A stretch of DNA of 64,000 nucleotides from an uncultured Roseobacter sp. (GTDB lineage: Bacteria > Pseudomonadota > Alphaproteobacteria > Rhodobacterales > Rhodobacteraceae). Where the stretch lies: contig CANKZM010000001.1 of assembly GCA_947488305.1 (NCBI GenBank), positions 496,001 through 560,000 of the forward strand. The letters are read 5' to 3'. Under the pieces are notes generated by a model. That model saw only the letters and a list, made by a program, of their open reading frames with translations. It ran no database searches and was not told the DNA's origin. Numbering within the stretch: the stretch's first letter is position 1; each line of letters starts with the position of its first letter. Shown here one piece after another: positions 8,912 to 16,960 of the stretch. The translations under genes and the position numbers were made by a program.

Positions 8912-9556
8912 ATGAACCTCTTTGCCGGAGCTCGCGCGCTCTTCTTAGCTCCTCACACAGACGACGTTGAGCTTGGCTGCGGTGCAACGTTGGCGCGATG
9001 TGTTGAGGAATGCGATACGGTAGATGTGGCGGTTTTTTCCTCTGCGGCGCAGTCGCTTCCCAAAGGCCTGCCTAGCGATCACCTGAAGAAAGAATTCTAC
9101 GCCGCGATGGATGTATATGACATTCCACAGGATCGCCTGCACGTTTTTGACTATCAGGTCCGGCGGCTGAATTATTCGCGGCAGGATGTGCTTGAAGATC
9201 TCGTTCAACTGCGTCTCGCGATCAAGCCGAACATCGTGTTCACACCTTCTGGCGGTGACGTGCATCAGGACCATCAGGTTGTTCACAACGAGTCGCTGCG
9301 CGCGTTCAAAACATCAACGGTGCTTGGCTATGAATTGCCGTGGAACAACTTTAACTTCGAAAGTCGCGTTTTTGTGGCAGTATCGCCGGGACATCTTGCT
9401 GTGAAGCATAAGGCCCTACAGGCATACAAATCTCAGATCGAAAAGAACCGGCGCTATTTTGACCCGGAGTTTATAAATGGGCTTGCGTCAGTTCGCGGAA
9501 TTCAACAAGGCGTCAAATATTCCGAAGCTTTCGAGCTGGTCACTTTGAAGGTGTAG
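8912..9556 (+). CDS. PIG-L/LmbE-family N-deacetylase
   Basis: The ATG at 8912 was chosen because a purine-rich AAGAAAAGAA lies just before it and the family motif begins at once. The 214-residue protein has the zinc-site signature APHTDDVELGCG (His15, Asp17, Asp18; usual form AHPDDxxLGCGG) and a second metal motif VHQDHQVVHNESLRAF. Family members hydrolyse N-acetyl groups of GlcNAc derivatives and related amino sugars. It is followed after 4 bp by an LpxD-like acyltransferase, so removal of one acyl group and addition of another to the same sugar is plausible. The changed Pro to Thr in PHTDD is a common tolerated variant as far as I know. Confidence 0.85.
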   Translation: MNLFAGARALFLAPHTDDVELGCGATLARCVEECDTVDVAVFSSAAQSLPKGLPSDHLKKEFYAAMDVYDIPQDRLHVFDYQVRRLNYSRQDVLEDLVQLRLAIKPNIVFTPSGGDVHQDHQVVHNESLRAFKTSTVLGYELPWNNFNFESRVFVAVSPGHLAVKHKALQAYKSQIEKNRRYFDPEFINGLASVRGIQQGVKYSEAFELVTLKV

Positions 9557-9560
9557 TGTC

Positions 9561-10502
9561 GTGGCGGATCGCATTATCAGTACAAACGAACTCTGTGATT
9601 TTCTGATCACCAGTGGAATTGACTTCAAGACTTTGGGCGCGCACCAGACTTTTGATCGCCCTGCGCAGCTTGGAAAGAGCAATCCAAAGAGTTTAGTTTG
9701 GTCCAAAACGCTATCTTCCGACGCATTGGCGTGCCCGTCCAGCGTTTTGATGTTGCCCTATGCAGCGGCAAACGAGGTCTCAGAACAAGAAGATAAGCTT
9801 CTCGTTTTCGTGCATAATCCGAGAGATGTTTTTCGCCGGGTCGTACTCGAGCTGTTTGCAGAAGATTGCATGGTGGCCAAAGGGGTTCGAGACGATGGTA
9901 TGTTCAGGCAATTGTCTGAAAGCGTTTGGATCGCCCATACGGCCACTGTGGCAAAAGACGCTCAGCTGGGCAGCGAGAATGTCATTATCCATCCTGGGGT
10001 AACCATCTATCCGGGAGTGAAACTCGGCAACAATGTCGAGATTTTGCCGGGCTGCACGATTGGCGCACCCGGTTTCGGTCATGTGCGACAGGAAGGAGGG
10101 GCGCTTGAGCCGTTTCCCCATATTGGCGGTGTGCATATCGGCGATAATGTGATGGTTGGCTCCCATACCTGTATAGATTCAGGCGGCCTGTCGCCTACGT
10201 TGATCGGCGATGGCGTTCGGGTCGGCAATCTGACGCAAATTGCACATAACGTCGAGATTGAGCGGAACTGCCTGGTCGGTACACGTGTGCAAGTGGCAGG
10301 GGGCACCCGTATCGGTGAGGGAACTGAAATCTGGGCGGGTGTGACGATATCGAATAACCGCAAGATCGGTCGTAATTGCAACATCAAGATCGGAGCAATT
10401 GTGATCACTCATTTGCCGGACGGAGCCGTGGTATCTGGTAATTTCGCGATCCCGCATGACCGAAATCTCGAATTATTTGCAAAGCTCCGTAGTCCGCTTT
10501 GA
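9561..10502 (+). CDS. LpxD-like hexapeptide-repeat acyltransferase
   Basis: The 313-residue protein starts at GTG 9561, 4 bp after the PIG-L stop. Residues ~115-300 are left-handed beta-helix hexapeptide repeats (IIHPGVTIYPGVKLGNNVEI...). The LpxD hallmarks GAPGFG and the catalytic-type histidine in TQIAHNV (His229) are present. The N-terminal ~100 residues only loosely resemble the LpxD uridine-binding domain. It is not in an lpxD-fabZ-lpxA context, so it is probably not the lipid A enzyme but a paralogue acylating a surface amino sugar. The acyl donor (acyl-ACP or acyl-CoA) is not readable from the sequence. Confidence 0.75.
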   Translation: MADRIISTNELCDFLITSGIDFKTLGAHQTFDRPAQLGKSNPKSLVWSKTLSSDALACPSSVLMLPYAAANEVSEQEDKLLVFVHNPRDVFRRVVLELFAEDCMVAKGVRDDGMFRQLSESVWIAHTATVAKDAQLGSENVIIHPGVTIYPGVKLGNNVEILPGCTIGAPGFGHVRQEGGALEPFPHIGGVHIGDNVMVGSHTCIDSGGLSPTLIGDGVRVGNLTQIAHNVEIERNCLVGTRVQVAGGTRIGEGTEIWAGVTISNNRKIGRNCNIKIGAIVITHLPDGAVVSGNFAIPHDRNLELFAKLRSPL

Positions 10503-10639
10503 GTGTCGTTTAGGCGGAAAACTAACCAACGAAACTGACATTGTCCGGTTTTGGTCTGGAGAGCCACTTGCGATTGTGGAACACTGTGAACAGGCCCGGA
10601 TCGTCCAAAAAATCGTCCAAAAATGCTTGGAGCAAATAA

Positions 10640-12037
10640 ATGCCATTTCCAGAAGTCTCAATGCAAATAGATGCGGCTCGAAAAGCTCAAAAAGTGTTGT
10701 CGAGCTACACTCAAGAACAGGTTGACGAATTGGTGCGGGCTCTGGCTTGGGCCATCTATAGAGACGACCACGCGGAACACCTCGCCAAAATGGCCGTTGA
10801 GGACACCGGGCTAGGCAACGTCCAAGACAAGGTCATAAAGAACAAGCGTAAAACCTTCGGAACCCTGTGTGATTTGTTGCGCGAAAAGACAGTAGGAATT
10901 GTGCGGCACCATCCCGAAATTGGAATGACAGAGTGGGCAAAGCCGGTTGGGGTGGTCGGAAGCCTGACACCGTCGACCAATCCATCCGCCACGCCGGCGA
11001 ACCAAGCCATGATGGCCATCAAAGGTGGCAATGCGATAATCATTAGTCCTTCACCAGCGGGCCTTAGGACGGCGAAGATGCTTAAGAGCTATTTTGATAA
11101 GGCGCTTCTGTCCCTGAGCGCGCCTACTGATTTGTTCCAGGTTATTGAGGGGCCTATCTCTTTTGACAAAGCCGAATACCTGAGCAGGAACGTGGATCTG
11201 TTGATCGTGACGGGAGATCAGGTCAACGTCCGGCGGGGCTATAGCAGTGGCACACCTTGCATTGGTGTCGGAAAGGGCAACGTGCCGGTGATTATTGAAT
11301 CGACTGCGGACCTGCCAGACGCGGCGGCGAAAATCTGTGCGTCAAAAACCTTCGATAACGCGACCTCTTGCAGTTCCGAAAACGCGGTTATTATTCTGGA
11401 CGATGTATTTGACAAGGCGCTGGAGGCTCTTCAACAAGCTGGTGGATACCTTGCAACGGAGAGTGAGACAGATCGCATCCAGCAAACGCTTTTTGTGGAT
11501 GGGAATATCAACCGCCATGCCATTGGAAAGACTATTGATCAGTTGGCGGAGCTTTTCGGTCTTGAAGGCAAATTGACCGACAAGCGTTTCGTGATTGTGC
11601 CTCAAGATAGCATTGGCCCGGATTTTCCTTTATCGGGGGAAAAGCTATCGCTTGTGCTGTCGCTGTATCGTGCTCCAACTTTCGAAGATGCACTACAGAT
11701 TTGTGAAGACATCCTTGACTACGAAGGGGCGGGGCATTCGGTCGGAATTCATACGGCCAATCCGAAGCGATCAAGAGAACTGGCAGAGCGCATCGATGTG
11801 GCCCGTGTTCTTGTCAATCAAGCACATACCTTCGGCAATGGCGGCGGCATGAACAACGCCTTACCTTTCACATTGACTATGGGCTGTGGCACATGGGGAA
11901 AGAACTCCATTTCTGAAAACCTCTCTATCAAGCACTTCATCAACAAAACTTTGCTTGTCGAAACGTTCGATAAAGAAATGCCGCGACCTTCTGATGCATT
12001 TGGGACGAGTTATAAGGCGGAATTGGACGCTTCCTGA
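10640..12037 (+). CDS. Acylating aldehyde dehydrogenase (EutE/SauS-like)
   Basis: This 465-residue ALDH-superfamily protein starts at ATG 10640 behind a GGAGC ribosome site. It has the CoA-acylating type active site FDNATSCSSENA (Cys244), the GVVGSLTPSTNPSATPANQAMMAIKGGNAII cofactor segment (spanning residues ~110-140) and the late HTFGNGGGMNNALPFTLTMGCGTWG block. This subgroup converts aldehydes to acyl-CoA with NAD(P)+. The TSCSSEN pattern reminds me of sulfoacetaldehyde dehydrogenase (SauS), but that is a memory-based guess. Its presence in a glycan cluster is unusual; it may supply an acyl-CoA to the acyltransferase upstream. It converges on the GT4 gene with a 25 bp gap. Confidence 0.8.
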   Translation: MPFPEVSMQIDAARKAQKVLSSYTQEQVDELVRALAWAIYRDDHAEHLAKMAVEDTGLGNVQDKVIKNKRKTFGTLCDLLREKTVGIVRHHPEIGMTEWAKPVGVVGSLTPSTNPSATPANQAMMAIKGGNAIIISPSPAGLRTAKMLKSYFDKALLSLSAPTDLFQVIEGPISFDKAEYLSRNVDLLIVTGDQVNVRRGYSSGTPCIGVGKGNVPVIIESTADLPDAAAKICASKTFDNATSCSSENAVIILDDVFDKALEALQQAGGYLATESETDRIQQTLFVDGNINRHAIGKTIDQLAELFGLEGKLTDKRFVIVPQDSIGPDFPLSGEKLSLVLSLYRAPTFEDALQICEDILDYEGAGHSVGIHTANPKRSRELAERIDVARVLVNQAHTFGNGGGMNNALPFTLTMGCGTWGKNSISENLSIKHFINKTLLVETFDKEMPRPSDAFGTSYKAELDAS

Positions 12038-12062
12038 CGGCAACTGACCGGAACGCGACTAC

Positions 12063-13493
12063 TCAAGTAGAGGTTTGGGTATGATCTTGCGCCTGGGAAA
12101 CGTCGTTCGAAAGTGAGTCGTACAAGTCTATCAAACGCTCCACCTGTGCGGCCCAGCCATATTCTTTCGTCAATCGCGCGCGCCGGTCGTCCGTCATTTC
12201 GAACTTTTGCGGATTCTCGACAGTATCTTTCAGCGTTTCCGCGATGGACTCGACATCTGTCTGGTCCATCGTGCGCCCGATGCCCAGCTTCTCCACAAAT
12301 GCTTTCTGGTCCGGACGATCAGGTACGCAAAGCGGGACTTCAGCGAATGCGGCCTCAAAGAGTTTGTTCGGCATAGAATGCAGGTAGCTAAGCGACAGGT
12401 TCTGCGAGGCACTCGCGGCGACCGACGCATCAGAGACGACGTGAGGAACATCTTGGGCTGGTACAGGGTCGAGGTAATGGACACGATCTGAAACGCCCGC
12501 ATCTTCCGCGATCCCGCGCAACCATGAGTCGTTGCGCGGATGTCGTGGACCGAGGTTCACAAGGTGGTAACCGGGCAACAAGGTCAGGGCTTTTACCAAT
12601 TTGTCGACCCCCCTGTTTTCGCGCTGTATCCCCCCAATGAATACAACCAGCGGCAAATCGCTCCCCAAGTCCAAACGCTCCCGCAGTCGTGGTACATCAC
12701 GTTGCTGATCAGATTTCACCATGGCTGGCGTATTGAATATCAATGTTGGTTCCGGGCCGTGGAACCGCTTTGCATAAAGCTTCGCAATGCCGCTAGAGAC
12801 AGTTATCAATGCGTCAACGTCTTCCAGGCAATCGTCTTCGAATTCCAAAGTGAATATTCGATCATCCTCGTTCAGCGTCACCCGCTCCGGTTCATACTCG
12901 TGGGCATCATAGATAAGCTTGGCGCCGCAAGCCCGGGCCAGAAGGACACCTGCGGGAAGCGTGTAGATGTCGTGCGCATGAATGATGTCAAATTCATCAG
13001 GAGAATAGGATTGAAACAGATTATCCGCGAAAAGCACGCTTCTACCGGCGTTGAGCGAGTGCCATGAATTAAACCTTGAGAGCGGCGCAGTTGAAGAATT
13101 GGCGTTGCCTTTCTGGCGAGAAAAAACTGAAATCGCTTGGTTGAGAATGCGCGCTAGTTCTCTTTGGATGCGCCGATGTAAAAGCTGGGACTGAATGAGG
13201 TTCTGGTAGCGGTGACGAACTACCTCTCCCGACTGTTTAAGAAACGTGAGTTTGTCCAGCATTTCTGGCGTTGCTGCGCGCTTGTTGTAGCAGCGAAACC
13301 GCTTAATCTGGATTCCATCGCGATTTTCGGTGGCGGGATCATCTGTACGCCAGTCGCAATAGACCGTGACATCATGACCTGCAGCCGACAGGCTTAGCGC
13401 CTGCTTCCAAACGCGCGCGTCTTTCGTGGCTTCGTTATAGTTCAGAATTGCAACTTTTGCGGGATATTTTGCCTTTTTGTCAGACGGGTGCAT
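12063..13493 (-). CDS. GT4-family glycosyltransferase
   Basis: The 476-residue protein has a GT-B layout. The N-terminal domain starts AKVAILNYNEATKDARVWKQALSLSAAGHDVTVY and has DIIHAHDIYTLPAGVLLARACGAKLIYDAHEYE. The C-terminal donor domain has PLVVFIGGIQRENRGVDKLVKALTLL and PNKLFEAAFAEVPLCVP, as in group 1 transferases. I used the ATG at 13493; an ATG at 13541 would add 16 residues, and neither has a strong ribosome site. It is transcribed opposite to most of the island, towards the aldehyde dehydrogenase. It probably adds a sugar to a lipid-linked oligosaccharide at the inner membrane; donor and acceptor are unknown. Confidence 0.85.
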   Translation of the reverse strand: MHPSDKKAKYPAKVAILNYNEATKDARVWKQALSLSAAGHDVTVYCDWRTDDPATENRDGIQIKRFRCYNKRAATPEMLDKLTFLKQSGEVVRHRYQNLIQSQLLHRRIQRELARILNQAISVFSRQKGNANSSTAPLSRFNSWHSLNAGRSVLFADNLFQSYSPDEFDIIHAHDIYTLPAGVLLARACGAKLIYDAHEYEPERVTLNEDDRIFTLEFEDDCLEDVDALITVSSGIAKLYAKRFHGPEPTLIFNTPAMVKSDQQRDVPRLRERLDLGSDLPLVVFIGGIQRENRGVDKLVKALTLLPGYHLVNLGPRHPRNDSWLRGIAEDAGVSDRVHYLDPVPAQDVPHVVSDASVAASASQNLSLSYLHSMPNKLFEAAFAEVPLCVPDRPDQKAFVEKLGIGRTMDQTDVESIAETLKDTVENPQKFEMTDDRRARLTKEYGWAAQVERLIDLYDSLSNDVSQAQDHTQTST

Positions 13494-13854
13494 GTGGTCT
13501 ATCGACGTCCTTAAATGAATTCCAATCACCCATCCGCGCATCGGAGTGCCGTAATGAGCGATGTTTTACTGTGGCTCGGTCTGCTGGTCGCAATTCGTAT
13601 CTGTCTCACATACGTTTTGCGACACTAGCGCAACTGTGCAGACCTTTCCAATACGCATTAACCGTGGCGCTTTACGTGTCTGAATCACAGGCGCTACGGG
13701 TCCTTGGTTTGATCGAAAGAAGTTATCGACGGCGGCTAGGAGTTTTTCCAAACCTTACAAACGGTACGTGCGCAAAATTCGGCGAGATACTTGTCGGTAG
13801 TCTTGCATTTGTTGAGTAGTGAATACTCAGCAGTAGCGCAATGAAGGTCCAATG

Positions 13855-13874
13855 AGCCAAAAGGCCTTTTGGCT
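13855..13874. repeat. Perfect 20-bp palindrome
   Basis: AGCCAAAAGGCCTTTTGGCT reads identically on both strands. It lacks a T-run beyond the arm, so it is not a standard terminator; a regulator site or a cruciform-type recombination scar are possibilities. It lies at the edge of the glycan island. Confidence 0.6.
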
Positions 13875-14124
13875 GACAAGCAGGTGATCCATCTGAACAG
13901 TGTTTAACGAACGAATGGAAAAAAGCATTTGTTTTCTAGTATGATCCAAAGGGGGCGAATTGGGCGATGCCAATCGGCAATCTGTAAAAAAATCTGTTTT
14001 GAAGGTCTGTTACACCTTTCGGTCCGGCTCTTTATGGTGCCAACTCGCGCTCATGAGTAGCGCACGCCGAGGCACCGCGATCGTTAGTTACACTACCTTG
14101 TGCGGTTTTGCGCGAGGACCGTTT

Positions 14125-14131
14125 TTGGAGG
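14125..14131 (+). promoter_or_regulatory. Ribosome-binding site deciding a TTG start
   Basis: TTGGAGG lies 6 bp before the TTG at 14138. This makes the TTG a better start than the in-frame TTG at 14108 and places a signal-peptide-like sequence exactly at the N-terminus. Confidence 0.7.
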
Positions 14132-14137
14132 TTTGAA

Positions 14138-15433
14138 TTGAAGCAGGTAGTCTGGGTCAGCGCTTTTTGGTTGACGTTGACCTCTATGGGTATGGCGCTC
14201 GACCTCGGGCCACTGCCGGAGTTTCGTGAGCGAGATCCGGAGCGTGTGAAACTAGGTCAGCTACTCTTTTACGATCCGATATTATCAGGCAATCGGAAGG
14301 TCAGCTGCGCGACGTGTCACCACCCGCGTTTTGGAACAAGCGACGGCGTTTCGCTGTCGTTGGGGGATGGCGCAAACGGTCTGGGGCCGGATAGATCAGC
14401 GGACCCTGAAAACCTGCCGGAGCAACGCATTCCGCGCAATGCGCCCGCCCTCTGGAATCTGGGCGCCTCCGAGTTCACGGTGTTTTTCCACGATGGCCGA
14501 CTTGAGGCGGACCCGGGTCAGCCGGATGGATTCAGGACGCCCCTCGGGTCAGATATGACAACGGGATTTCAATCTGCATTGGCGGCTCAGGCGATGTTCC
14601 CGGTTCTGTCGGCGGATGAAATGGCGGGTCACTACTCGGAGAACGATGTAAGCCAGGCAGTCAGACAGGGCTTGCTGAGTCAAGATGGTGGCGCGTGGGA
14701 CATCATTGCCGCGCGTGTCGCGGGCATTCCGGAATACGCTGAAGCCTTCGAAAGCATCGCACCAGGAAAAAAAGTGTCCTTCACCGAGATTGCGAATGTG
14801 ATTGCAGATTTCATGGCGCATGAATGGCGTGCCGATGACAGTGCGTTTGACCGTGCCATGCGTGGCGGGGAACCATTAAACCCAGACGCCCAGGCCGGAA
14901 TGGATTTGTTTTATGGTGCGGCGGGGTGCAGTTCTTGCCATAGGGGTTGGATTCAAACCGATCACGCTTTCCACGCAATCGCAATGCCACAGATTGGTCC
15001 GGGTAAATCCGCGCGGTTTGAAAGCCATGCGCGCGATGAAGGGAGATTGCGGGTGACAGGAAGGGCCGGGGACGCTTTTGCCTTCAGAACACCTTCATTG
15101 CGCAACGTGACGCTGACCGCGCCTTACGGGCATTCGGGAGCCTATCCGACGTTGGAAAGCGTCGTGCGCCATCATCTGAACCCCGTGACATCGCTCTATG
15201 CTTACCGGATTGATCAGGCAGTCCTGCCTGACTTGGATTCTGCAAAGGATGATGTCGTCCTGTCGTCAGACGAGGATATGCGGGCCATCGCCGACGCCAA
15301 TGTTTTGCAGCCATCGTCGCTCACGGATGATCAGGTGAAGGCTATCCTGGCGTTTTTAGCGGCGCTGGAGGACCCGGCAGAACGGCTGGGCGTGCCCCAG
15401 ACGGTACCGAGCGGTTTGCACGTAGACAGATAA
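14138..15433 (+). CDS. Di-heme cytochrome c peroxidase / MauG-family protein, exported
   Basis: From the TTG at 14138 the protein has 431 residues with a signal peptide (hydrophobic WVSAFWLTLTSMGMA, likely cleaved near residue 20). Two c-type heme sites are visible: CATCH (57-61) in the N-terminal domain and CSSCH (264-268) in the second. Other family marks are LGQLLFYDPILSGN, NAPALWNLG, FFHDGRLE and APYGHSGAYPTLESVVRHHL. These match the CCP/MauG superfamily of periplasmic di-heme enzymes, which either reduce peroxide or oxidise residues in a partner protein. It converges on an exported FG-GAP/ASPIC protein with only a 6 bp gap, which makes a partner relation plausible. It appears unrelated to mau (methylamine) genes, none of which are nearby. 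Confidence 0.85.
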   Translation: MKQVVWVSAFWLTLTSMGMALDLGPLPEFRERDPERVKLGQLLFYDPILSGNRKVSCATCHHPRFGTSDGVSLSLGDGANGLGPDRSADPENLPEQRIPRNAPALWNLGASEFTVFFHDGRLEADPGQPDGFRTPLGSDMTTGFQSALAAQAMFPVLSADEMAGHYSENDVSQAVRQGLLSQDGGAWDIIAARVAGIPEYAEAFESIAPGKKVSFTEIANVIADFMAHEWRADDSAFDRAMRGGEPLNPDAQAGMDLFYGAAGCSSCHRGWIQTDHAFHAIAMPQIGPGKSARFESHARDEGRLRVTGRAGDAFAFRTPSLRNVTLTAPYGHSGAYPTLESVVRHHLNPVTSLYAYRIDQAVLPDLDSAKDDVVLSSDEDMRAIADANVLQPSSLTDDQVKAILAFLAALEDPAERLGVPQTVPSGLHVDR

Positions 15434-15439
15434 GGTGGA

Positions 15440-16960
15440 TCAACGCGAAATGGTGTGGATCCGGTTGGCCGGTATTGGCGTCCAGTCGGTTGCTGTTCCG
15501 TCGGGCCAAATGACCCGAAAATCCGCCTCTTTGGCGGAGCCAAGGCCAAAATGCTCTGGCGCCGCTTGCCCACCAGCGTGACCTCCGCCGATTGTCACTT
15601 CGCGGGTTTGAAGTCCTGCGGTGGTCCGAATTTCGATGAAACTGCCGATTGCTCGCCTGTTTGGTCCGTCCTGTTCGAGCAGAACTGACAGCCAGTTTCC
15701 GACTGTATCGGTTGTGTTTTGGTACACTTCCAGTGGTGCACGGCGGTTGACGACGGCCAAATCAAGACGCCCGTCATTGTTCAGGTCGACCAAAGCGGCG
15801 CCACGTGATCGCGCCATGGTGGCCACGCCGGCGGGGCCGGACACTTCGATAAACTGGCCATCCTCGGTTTGCTCCAGCAGCGAATTGGGATCGTCCATCG
15901 CCAGGCCGGGCATCTGCTCGACATTCCCCTTGGAGACAAAAATGTCATCGCGCCCATCGTTTGTTACGTCGCCAAACTGTGCGTGCCATCCGGTTGACGG
16001 GCGACCGTCGCCCCCCAGATGAGGACGGTGCGCTGTGGTGCCATAGTCATATGTTACATCCCGCCATACCGGGCCACCTGTGGCCGGATCAAATTGCTGG
16101 AGCTTCTGATCTCCCATAGAGGTCAGATAGACTTCGGGAAATCCATCACCCGTCAGATCGCGCGACGCGATGCCCATGCCCCAAATCGAGTAGGTTTGCC
16201 AGTTTTCCTCGGGTCCGAACAGGCGTGGCGTCGCGTGCATTCCCCAGAGTTGTTCCTGCCCGCCACGAACATAGTAATGGCGGTCGTTGCTGATGCGAAG
16301 ATCGGCGCGGCCGCTGCGACTCCAGTCGGAAAACAGGATCGATAATGCGCAAAAACCGGGTGTCAGCGGCTGTGGTGCGCCGTAACCAGTCGCAGTCGGA
16401 CGATAGAGCAGTGTGGCGTCGCAGGCTTCAAAGGGACCATCGGGGTTGGAACGATCCACATAGGTACCAAAAGCAAGCGTCGGCAATGACTGCCCTGCTT
16501 CCCAAGTTGCAGAAAAGGCCGTGGTCCAGTGATCCCCGGATGAAAAACCAAGGTCGTCGAAAGGTGCAAATCGGCAATCACCCAAACCTCGTAGTAGCTG
16601 GTCTGGCCCCACCCGCAGCACAGCGAGATCGGTTTGGCCATCGCTGTCGATATCTAGTGGATATGCTCCCGTAACGCCGGTGAGCGCTAACTCTGCAGGC
16701 GTGGACAGAGAGAAGGACAGCGCCCCTTGCGTCGTATTCAGAAAAAGCTGTCCGGGATTGGCACCCCCCGCAGCATAAAGTTCTGGCAGGGCGTCACCGT
16801 TACAATCTAATACTGCTACCCCGCCGCCAACAAAATGCTCCCACCCACCTGCGTAGACGTGCTCATCGATTGGGATGGGTTGGAACCGAGGGGGCCCGAA
16901 GTCGGCCCCGGCTAGTTCGGGCCCAAGAACAGCCAAAAGGATGCAACAGGGGCGGATCAT
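15440..16960 (-). CDS. Exported FG-GAP/VCBS repeat protein with ASPIC/UnbV (CRTAC1-like) domain
   Basis: The 506-residue product begins with a short signal peptide (MIRPCCILLAVLGPELAGA). It carries several FG-GAP/VCBS-type calcium-binding blade motifs such as VLDCNGDALPELYAAG, PLDIDSDGQTDLAVLR, RDLTGDGFPEVYLTS, VTNDGRDDIFVSKG and VDLNNDGRLDLAVVNR, consistent with a beta-propeller. The C-terminus from about residue 420 matches the ASPIC/UnbV domain (GSFIEIRTTAGLQTREV, GGGHAGGQ, FGLGSAKEADFRVIWPDG). Its start overlaps the end of the ROK gene by 4 bp, so the two may be co-transcribed. Function unknown; as an extracytoplasmic propeller it could be the substrate of the convergent di-heme enzyme. 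Confidence 0.8.
   Translation of the reverse strand: MIRPCCILLAVLGPELAGADFGPPRFQPIPIDEHVYAGGWEHFVGGGVAVLDCNGDALPELYAAGGANPGQLFLNTTQGALSFSLSTPAELALTGVTGAYPLDIDSDGQTDLAVLRVGPDQLLRGLGDCRFAPFDDLGFSSGDHWTTAFSATWEAGQSLPTLAFGTYVDRSNPDGPFEACDATLLYRPTATGYGAPQPLTPGFCALSILFSDWSRSGRADLRISNDRHYYVRGGQEQLWGMHATPRLFGPEENWQTYSIWGMGIASRDLTGDGFPEVYLTSMGDQKLQQFDPATGGPVWRDVTYDYGTTAHRPHLGGDGRPSTGWHAQFGDVTNDGRDDIFVSKGNVEQMPGLAMDDPNSLLEQTEDGQFIEVSGPAGVATMARSRGAALVDLNNDGRLDLAVVNRRAPLEVYQNTTDTVGNWLSVLLEQDGPNRRAIGSFIEIRTTAGLQTREVTIGGGHAGGQAAPEHFGLGSAKEADFRVIWPDGTATDWTPIPANRIHTISR

Larger units (their letters stand above)
13494..14137. other. Non-coding boundary region with palindromes
   Basis: About 640 bp without a recognisable gene separate the glycan island from the di-heme peroxidase gene. 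It contains an inverted repeat TGAGTA-GTGAA-TACTCA (13813-13829) and, 26 bp on, a perfect 20-bp palindrome AGCCAAAAGGCCTTTTGGCT (13855-13874). The region is AT-rich around 13900-14000. I see no tRNA or attachment-site-like direct repeat. Promoters for the two divergent flanking genes must lie here but could not be placed. Confidence 0.5.

Noticed and set aside
8646-8987. 113-codon minus-strand frame in the gap before the PIG-L gene
   Set aside because: Arg/Ser-rich translation with no family pattern and no ribosome site; it overlaps the real PIG-L start. Treated as chance.
9561-10502. Assignment as the lipid A gene lpxD
   Set aside because: No lpxA, fabZ, lpxB or bamA neighbours and a poorly matching N-terminal domain; called LpxD-like only.
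13448-13819. 123-codon plus-strand frame across the glycosyltransferase start and boundary region
   Set aside because: It overlaps the GT4 gene, its translation has no recognisable pattern and no ribosome site is present.
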